DNA from: Conchocele bisecta
Lineage: Eukaryota; Mollusca; Bivalvia; Lucinida; Thyasiridae
NCBI GenBank assembly: GCA_029237695.1
Contig: CM055271.1
Coordinates: 30,472,695-30,536,694, forward strand
Length of the DNA stretch: 64,000 bases
Direction of reading: 5' to 3'
This document shows positions 56,606 to 64,000 of this stretch, one piece after another. Both the position numbers and the translations under genes were made by a program. Position 1 is the stretch's first letter; every line of letters starts with the position of its first letter. Under the pieces are notes generated by a model. It was given only the letters and a program-made list of their open reading frames with translations, did not search any database and was not told the DNA's origin.

Positions 56606-59366
56606 ATGAAGCAATGTGTTGTCTTCAGTGGTGGCGTCGGCCCCCGCCACCATGCTGTAGAGTGTGGTCAGTGCCATGAGTGGACACACAGACGTTGCAA
56701 CACGGGTAAGTATTGCATTGCATTCAATTGAGAATAATAATTATTGGTCGTAAAACGTAATACAATTCAGTCACGATATTCATTGTTTGCGAAACTATGC
56801 ACAGGGTGTTAACGGTGAGGTGACATTGTCTGTCATTTGTTTGTTTATTGCTGGTAAATAGTAAATCACATTTAATGTAAACATATGATTAGTATACTAG
56901 CATTTATGTTATATTCATGTTGTAAATGATATTACATTATTCTCATATTATACACTGCGAAATATGTTAACGGTGAATGATGAGGTGACAACGTATGGCA
57001 TTTGTTTGTACATTGTATTCTCAGAATGCAAATAGTGCTACAGGTTATTCGTAAAATTGATAACTGTTACAGGCATTTCATTGGAGGCATACCGGGCGGC
57101 AGTTGCTGTTGACGCAGATGTAGCATACATCTGCAGCGTCTGCGCGCATCTTGTGCCTGAGCGGGAAGTGGAAGTAAGTAGTTATCCAATACGATATTGT
57201 TCAACTTGTTGAATGAGATACAATTATAATCGATACCATTTCGACGTGATATGTCTATTGTGTATATTGTGTTTTTTGTTTATGCATAACACTGTACACC
57301 TTTCGATTTGTAGTACGAAGAACACGAACATTTGCAGACGACCGTGATGGAAGTAAGTATTGAACCAAATGTACATCTTATGAATGTTGATCAATTTCAC
57401 ATGGACTTACTTGGATTTTGTCCGATGTTCTTTATGCATGCATCACTATGTCGTGCATATTCATTGCAGGTTGGCGAGGGTGATCGAACATTCGATTCAA
57501 TCATCTCGGGGAACATGAGTGATGGAGATGATCATGAGAAAACACAGACAGATATGGAGGTAAGTGGTGGATAGTATAGCAGCGCTATTCACGCATAACA
57601 AATAGAAACAAAGTACTGTTGAACAACTACACAAGTATGTACCCATTTAATGTTCGTACGTTAGTAAGTAATTTTCGTAAACACGACTGGGAGAGTTGTG
57701 GTCCATGTATCTATCTACCTACCACTTCTTTCATGAATCCACACAGGAGGACGGCGTCGATCCTGGTCCTTTGTTACAGTCAACAATGCTTGACGAACAT
57801 GTAAGTGACATAATTATGTTGTACATACACACCGTTGTGTTTTGGTTAATGTTACCATTATAGACACCATCTCATATAAACATATATATGATGATGCTAA
57901 TACAGTATTATATCAAATGTAACATGTTTGTTAAACGTGCATGTTACCTTCCCAAACATGTATAATGTGAGATACACCATGATATTTCGTTCATTTGGGC
58001 ATCTGCATAGTTACATAAAATACATTTACTACATTTGCAATAGATTCCGTAGAACCCAGAACTTATATTCCGCATGTACTTTGAAATTTGTGTCACATTC
58101 TGATGTATTACATGTATATATATTCATTTCTTCATTTTAGCAGACTGTACGGCGTGTTTCTTTTCTCTTGGAGGACAGCATCGTCGCCCCTGATACCACT
58201 TCAGCTGATGTAAGTATTACGAAATTAGCTTTTGAATATTTTTGAAATGTTAAAACATATACATATGTGGCAAGTTGATCATCTATTAATAATGTTACAG
58301 GTATCGGTTCCTGACATGGAAGTAGACCAATCCGTTGTAGTTGGTGGACCATTCACTGAGCCAGTCGTCGTCACTGAAAGGTACGTGCTCTAGATAAAAA
58401 ATACTTTTGAGTTTAGACCAAAGTAGCTCCTGATCAGATCGCATTCAATGGCACTAGTATTGGTACTAGTATTTATAACTAATGGGTTATCGATACTGTT
58501 TAGTGACAGTGTATGCCATGAACATGCCATGAACAGATATGAAGACTGATCGAGGACTGAACTGTTCGCGAACGTACTGACTCCTGTTGTTTGGTTATGT
58601 TTCATTTAGATCATTACTTGACCCCACACCGCCAGATACACCAGTTGATGACCAGCCGCTACGTTTCGAGATGATTCCTGGTGGGTCACACAAGGGGAAG
58701 GATCTACTCGTTGATACACACGGTTATGCGTATGTTGTAAAGGTAAATACATTCATACACACGTCAATGTAGTTCATGATCTGATGTGGCATATTCGTTG
58801 TCTCCGATGTATACATGGAACATGACTAAGTAAACAACAGCAAATAATACTGATCTGTATGAGAATATTTATTCTACCACCATCAATAACATACACACAT
58901 TGTAGGAGCGGTGGTACAATATCAGACGTTGGAGATGCTCCGTACGCAACAAGACCATGTCATGTCCGGCTGGAGTCACGGAGAAGAACGGGGCGTTTGA
59001 AGCCAGCACCAAGGAACATACTCACCAACCGGATCCTGATCGTGGTATAACGGCCAAAGTGACAAAGAAAGTAATTTGATAAAAGTTTGGAATCATTTTG
59101 ATATTGGATTCATATGCATCTATGAACATAACAAATGAGGGCTAAAATTCGACACACCGCAAAAGTCATATATATTTATTTCATAGGCGAAGTCAGCATT
59201 TACAAATGACGTATTCAAGTCTGCGCGAGCCATCGTGTCCGAGTCGAGAGAAGGTGTGGATGGTATTATTAGTGTCGGCATTGTGCGTGAAAACCTGGTG
59301 GCGAGGGCCGTGAACCGCCACAGGATAAATAATCGCCCGAAAGATCCAACTGACATGGATTTTGAG
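56606..59366 (+). CDS. PHD-like plus FLYWCH protein, 5' half of a FLYWCH-MULE type gene
   Basis: Ten exons join in frame: 56606-56705, 57073-57173, 57314-57352, 57470-57559, 57747-57800, 58141-58209, 58301-58380, 58610-58742, 58906-59070 and 59187-59366, nearly all with GTAAG-type donors. Exons 1-2 give a PHD-like zinc finger (VECGQCHEWTHRRCNTG, YICSVC). Exons 3-7 are short, acidic and disordered-looking. Exons 8-9 give a FLYWCH zinc finger (GYAYVVKERWYNIRRWRCSV, MSCPAGV, HTHQ). Exon 10 (VRENLVARAVNRHRINNRP) is the segment that precedes the MULE transposase domain in this family. The donor after exon 10 (GAG|gtatag) has no partner; an I-like LINE 3' end starts 36 bases later. There are no stops or shifts in the ten exons. 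No inverted repeats found around it. FLYWCH fingers bind DNA. Confidence 0.82.
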
Positions 59367-59401
59367 GTATAGTAAAAACAACTAACTGTCCTGCGTTCTA
59401 A

Positions 59402-59600
59402 TGGAATGAAATGGAATGGTGCTTAACGGCCCATCAACACAAAAGAGTATTATTTAGGGCCAAGCAATGCAAATGAAGAATAAAAATAATAGTAAAATAG
59501 TATGCTAGATGTGATTAAGGTAAAAATATTAATATGATGAACAATATAAATGATAAACGTGTATAGAATTATAAAATTAGAGAAATGAGAGACATGTATA
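59402..59600 (-). repeat. I-like LINE 3' UTR fragment
   Basis: Matches the 3' UTR of the copies at 53577 and 54007 ('tgcttaacggcccatcaaca', 'gggccaagcaatg', 'taatagtaaaatagtatg'), with an ATTCC-rich end. Coding sequence is absent: truncated just inside the UTR. Confidence 0.88.
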
Positions 59601-60815
59601 GACCTATCCAGCACGTAGTGTGTCGCTAGGCAGAATTCTACTGAAACACCGGAATGCTACGCATGCGCATTGGCCTGTAGGGCAAAATAAAACAAGGAAG
59701 TGAAATGTTGTCGTTTGCTGTCATCGTTAATTTAGCGGATTAATTAGATTACAGGCCTGCCATTTCTCCCGTGTTGTGCCCGATTACCAACTTTGTGTTC
59801 ATATTACCCGCGTATGTGTATTGGTGTTCAAACATCCGGCAATTTGTCGACACAAATCACTAGTTTGCTTTGATGTGTCGAGGTCAGAAAATGAAAATAG
59901 ATTACAAATACTGACAAACGTTCACCCATGTTAGGTACACTTTCAAACACAATACAACGCTTTTAATTAATACACGAGATAATTATACGATGTGTGTTAA
60001 TTTATTGATTAATATTCTCCGCAGTGAAAGCTTAATTCGAGTTGATATAGAGATAATAATGTCCACCCTCTCGTTGACAACACCTGAAATGGGATGGCAC
60101 GATTTACCCAAATCTACCCAAATCTTCACGTAATCATTATATGTGTTAATAATTAAAGCTGTATACATCATAATAACAATGTTTAGACTATACTTATATA
60201 ATATCAGTCATGAATTTGCTCATACCAGGACCCATTTTAATGTTTTGAGGCAAATTTATATATGAAACCTTTTTAGACTTTTAGCACATCAGAAGTTCTG
60301 CCCATGTGTGCACAGGTGTTTCTAGCGTGTCTTATGTACAAAACAATTCAAATGCGCCCGGGTTAATGATAACTGTTAACTTCAAATTCGACAACTGAGA
60401 CATATTTAATGAGGAACGATCCGTTATAATAATGCTATATCAGTCGCTTTCCCTTTCATCGATTATCTCCCCCTGTTCGAATTAGCATTTTGGGAATAGT
60501 GGGTATATTGTGATGGTGCACTATCGACTGTGCGTTTTAATCTTATTTTCTGTCAATATGTGCCTGTTATATGATATACTATTGATATATTGTAGAGAAA
60601 TTAAATATTATAATTATAAATGTTATTTTTAAAGAATATTTGAGTAAATTGTGCTGCCACGAGAGATGCAAGGCCCATTTTTATGAAAGTTTTCCTATTT
60701 TCTGGTAGGTATATGCTAAGTAAATTTCTGGCATTAAACTGGTAAAATTATGGCAGGCCTGGAATTAATCATACAAATATTGTGTAGATCTATATGAGAC
60801 ACTAACATATTCACA
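59601..60815. other. Repeat-derived non-coding stretch
   Basis: The 30-base 'cacgatttacccaaatctac...' segment at about 60097 is shared with 29788, and a 'gacaactgagacata' segment near 60390 with the complement of one near 30005. The rest is AT-rich. I looked for the missing MULE transposase exons here and found none. Confidence 0.5.
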
Positions 60816-61149
60816 ATGCCATCATCATGCTGTGCTGTTGGCTGCACTGCGAGGTGGGAGACGGGATCAGCGGTGAAAATGTTTCTGTTTCCGAACCAAT
60901 CTGTGGACCCGGACAGGCGCGACAAATGGATCCAGAAAGTCGGTCGTTTTCCTGCAGCAGACCAGACTAGCTCACGTCCAGATGGTCTGTGGGAACCAAA
61001 GCCTCATGATAGAATATGCAGCAAGCATTTTGTTCAAGGTAATGTTAAACAGCTTAAATAGAAAATATATGATTGGACAGCTCACCTCACAGAGACTGTG
61101 TCGCCCCATCATAAATTTGAGTTTAAATCAAGCTAACCCAAGCTGGAAT

Positions 61150-61405
61150 AAGAAAACTCGTAAAACTTTTAAACCGTTATAGATACAGACCAGAAACTTG
61201 GTATGTAGCTTCCTTATGATGAGTGGATGCGCAAAGTTTATTTCGATTTGACCCCTGGGTCATGGATTATCTCCCCCTTTTTGGCTTAGAATTTGGCAAT
61301 TTTGCCTTGTAAGTGATAAAACTTTTAAACCCTAATAGCTACACACGTGAAACTTGGTATGTAGCTTCCTTATGATGAGTAGATGCGCACAGTTTATACC
61401 AGAGA
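61150..61405 (+). repeat. Two-unit repeat in the THAP gene intron
   Basis: 'aaacttggtatgtagcttcc' and 'ttatgatgagt.gatgcgca' occur at about 61193-61233 and 61351-61391, about 157 bases apart, with 'aaaacttttaaacc' before each. Confidence 0.82.
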
Positions 61406-61975
61406 CATCATCTGATACATTTTCTGGCAAACTAAACATTCATTCACCATTACCACATTTTACATTTTATATCAGATGTAAATTTCCACACCGATATCAG
61501 GGGCGATAACCGTGTTTCCTTAAAATGTCCAGACATTACTATTTATTCACTGTATTTTATTTTTTATGTGTAATGATCATACCTTATAATCTGTCGAAAA
61601 TATTATTTTTTCAGGTGACACATTTAATTAGTATAAATAATTAAAACATGTCAAGCCTCATTTGCATATGAAAATAGCCTGATACCACCGCGCGTCACTA
61701 TCAGTAAAATAAATATTACTAAATGATTATATCTGTATAGCGGGCACTCGTCAGTGTTAGACCTGGTGGAATAGTGACACAAGTATACACTTATTTAATT
61801 CCTAATAAGAACAGTTTGTGCCTACTGAGTGGGCATGTACCTTTAATATACATCCATATGTTCATTCTGTCGCCCACACATGTGGCTTTCATGCCAAATT
61901 ACTTGGAACATGCTTTTCTCCTGTTGACATAATTATATGTGGTGGTGACTGTAGAAACGTGGTTTATGGGTTTTG

Positions 61976-62165
61976 TGACCAGTGTAGATCCAGATCAGCT
62001 AGTACATCTGCAGTCTGATCAGGATCTGCACTGTTCGCCATTCCATCAATGAAACGCCTGTAATGCTTCTAACAAGCAATATGGATTGTTATGGGCTACA
62101 TGAGTATGCTATTTGATCAGGAGCTACACTAGTCACAAATTCCATAAGCCCCATTTCTCCAGTCA
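61976..62165. repeat. TGATC-core dispersed repeat in the THAP gene intron
   Basis: Contains an inverted core ('cagtgtagatccagatcagc', 61980-61999) and two forward cores ('gcagtctgatcaggatctgc' at about 62009, 'ttgatcaggagctacactag' at about 62112), followed by 'cataagccccatttctccag'. Same family as 13193, 45040 and 45205. Confidence 0.75.
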
Positions 62166-63158
62166 CACCAACATATATATATATAGCTGATGAAACATAC
62201 TCAAAGATCAGTATGTTGTTGCAGGTAGACCTTCAGAGGTAACTGATACAGACTATCTGCCAACCATATTCCAGCACACCCCTTTAAACAAGAAAACTCT
62301 ACAAATGAAAGTGAACAGGTACAACCGTTTAAAAGAAAGAGGTGAAAAAAAATCAAAATCTGTTGCTGCTATAGCTCTCATGAAATTATCCAGTTATGGT
62401 GAAGAATGTGTGATGGAAGTGGAAAATTTTGATACTGCCAGTAAAACGTGTGCATGCCAGGCTAGTGTCACGACTAAGGAAGTGGGGATTCAAACCGACC
62501 ATTCACATTTACATGTACATGTAGAACATGCTGATAACTATATTTATGACCAACACAATTGTACAATAAAGAAACAAGAAGATCTTATTAACACATTACT
62601 AATTATGAGCAAAACACTCTGTGATGAAAGCGTCGAACTACGCAATATAATAAATAATTTAAATGTAAAATTGTTATCACTGGAAATGGAAAACAAACAC
62701 CTTGAAGAGAAGATCCGTGAAATGTTTAGTTACAAATATATTGAAAATGATGACGTAAAAACTAACTACTACACTGGACTGCCTAATTATTCAATATTCG
62801 AGACTGTGTTCATTCACACAGTAAAACATGTAAATATAAAAAATACAAAATTGAATTTGAAAGACGCGTTCATGACCTTGAAATTACGGCACAATCCAGA
62901 AATGGAAGATCTGGCCTACAGATTTGGTATAAGTAAGGCTTCGGTGACTAACATATTTCATGTTTGGCTAAATGCCCTATATTCATCTCTAGGAGGACTT
63001 GTTGCATGGCCACCACTTGACAAGGAACTGCAGCTACCTGAAGTGTTTCGGAACAGTAAATTCCAAAAGTACGCTGTATTATCGACTGTATAGAGGTATT
63101 CATTGAACGTCCAACTGCTCTGAAAGCACGTGCACAGACCTATTCAAACTACAAACAC

Positions 63159-64000
63159 TATATGCCCCACTCACCATTCGGTTGCGGGGGCATAAAAAGG
63201 TCAAGGTAAAGGTCGAAGTACTGGGTGGTGGAGTGTGTAGGGCATGTTCATATGTATCATGTGTATAAATATTTAAGCGATTGACACAAGTATTGAGAAG
63301 TTATTGTATAAATATTTAAGCGATTGGCACAAGTATTGAGAAGTTATTGTAGGATTGAGAAACGTGCACGTAGATTTGTCCCAAAGTGCTAAGTAAACAT
63401 TTAAAGTAGAAAAGGTGAAGGTCAAAGGTGAAGGTCGAAGTACTGGGTGGTGGAGAGTGTGTAGGGCATGTTCGTATGTATCAGGTGTATAAATATTTAA
63501 GGGATTTGCAAAAGTATTGAGAAGTTATTGTAGGATTGAGAAACGTGCACGTAGATTTGTCCCAAAGTGCTAAGTAAACATTTAAAGTAGAAAAGGTGAA
63601 GGTCAAAGGTAAAGGTCGAAGTACTGGGTGGTGGAGTGTGTAGGGCATGTTCATATGTATCATGTGTATAAATATTTAAGCGATTGGCAAAAGTATTGAG
63701 AAGTTATTGTAGGATTGAGAAATGTGCACGTAGATTTGTCCCAAAGTGCCAAGCAAACATTTAAAGTGGAAAAGGTCAAGGCCAAAGGTCAAGGTCGAAG
63801 TACTGGGGGGTGGAGTGTGTAAGGGATGTTCATATGTATCACGTGTATAAATATTGACATAATATGTGAAGCCATGTAGAAGTTACTAAAGAATATAATA
63901 TCGGGACGTACGGACGGACGGGACGGACGGACGTACGGACGTACGGGACGGACGTACGGGCGGACGCTGGTAACACTATATGCCCCCGTACCTTTCGGTA
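63159..64000 (+). mobile_element. Hairpin-ended repeat with 180 bp tandem units (runs off the window)
   Basis: Starts 'tatatgccccactcaccatt' and 'cggttgcgggggcata', a hairpin of TATGCCCC and its complement. Inside, 'gtcgaagtactgggtggtgg' repeats at about 63213, 63434, 63616 and 63794 (period about 180; the first interval has a 45-base duplication). Units also carry 'ataaatatttaagcgattgg' and 'gcacgtagatttgtcccaaa'. A GGACGG/GGACGTAC run (63905-63965) leads to 'ggtaacactatatgcccccg' and the first half of a second hairpin at the window edge. It interrupts the transposase gene. Boundary on the right is not visible. Confidence 0.8.

Larger units (their letters stand above)
60816..63158 (+). pseudogene. 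THAP-domain DDE transposase, 3'-truncated
   Basis: Exon 1 (60816-61038) encodes a THAP zinc finger: MPSSCCAVGCTARWETGSAV, KMFLFP, DKWIQKVGR and RICSKHFVQG, i.e. C2-CH with the usual Trp and Phe-Pro. It splices in phase 1 (CAAG|gtaatg) to exon 2 (from 62225, after gttgcag). Exon 2 has a linker (RPSEVTDTDYLPTIF), a basic segment, a coiled coil (LLSLEMENKHLEEKIREMF), a helix-turn-helix of Tnp4 type (LAYRFGISKASVTNIFHVWL) and LGGLVAWPPLDKELQLPEVF, then after a one-base shift near 63080 [12 protein letters not shown], with the first catalytic Asp, and TYSNYKH. The layout suits IS5-related (ISL2EU or Harbinger-like) transposases carrying THAP. A repeat replaces the rest from 63159. Intron 1 (1.2 kb) contains repeat fragments. 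Confidence 0.82.

Overview
This window reads as nuclear DNA of a bivalve mollusc. Coding pieces carry spliceosomal introns with GT/AG borders, the sequence is AT-rich, and several repeats are of kinds widespread in bivalve genomes: the 'GCTCACCTGA...TCAGGTGAGC' element, elements ending in GGACGG-type runs next to C/G-run hairpins, and tails ending GGCCGTTAAACACC. I cannot name the species. I saw no bacterial operon, rRNA, tRNA, CRISPR array or organelle sequence. Almost all of the window is mobile and tandem-repeat DNA. I see no undoubted host gene, only a few possible host exons.

Layout. 1-517 is a truncated dispersed repeat. 518-12238 is one satellite field of about 141-153 bp units, interrupted at 6151-7362; its left half is riddled with small indels and its right half is clean. 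12.2-17.3 kb holds the 3' end of a Helitron/Helentron-type element (PIF1 helicase tail fused to an endonuclease) followed by a 167 bp tandem array that contains a MITE. 17.6-18.7 kb is a LINE ORF1 and 19-21.7 kb a 157 bp tandem array. 22.4-25.4 kb is a decayed CR1/L2-like LINE ORF2 that begins with a 2A-like motif. 26.2 kb is a SAM-domain exon. 26.9-29.5 kb is a MULE (Mutator-like) DNA transposon with minisatellite terminal inverted repeats, an 8 bp target duplication and an intron-containing transposase. 31.6-32.5 kb is a 137 bp tandem array. 33.2-34.0 kb holds a SAM plus helix-turn-helix fragment and an I-like LINE end. 34-37.4 kb is a nest of SINE-like copies and a hAT-like foldback element. 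38.4-40.6 kb is an unclassified multicopy-type pseudogene. 41.5-44.6 kb (minus) is a decayed transposase-like gene with an OTU protease domain at its N-terminus. 45.5-53.5 kb has dispersed repeats, three MITE-like hairpins or small elements, a 20 bp minisatellite and three possible host exons. 53.6-54.8 kb has two more I-like LINE ends and a MITE. 56.6-59.4 kb is a ten-exon 5' half of a FLYWCH/MULE-type gene. 60.8-63.2 kb is a THAP/DDE transposase gene cut by another repeat that runs off the window.

How the parts relate. The coding potential is mostly transposition machinery of several unrelated types (helicase/endonuclease, APE-RT, DDE of MULE, THAP/Tnp4 and an OTU-fused family), nearly all broken by frameshifts or stops. 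Short shared sequences link the non-coding parts: a 3' tail shared by SINE-like copies and the I-like LINE; a 'TGATCnGGRTCTACACTG' core in both satellites and dispersed repeats; and AGGTCAAGGTCA-like motifs in three otherwise different tandem arrays. Some of the small indels may be assembly errors rather than biology, especially in 1060-6150 and 50800-52255.
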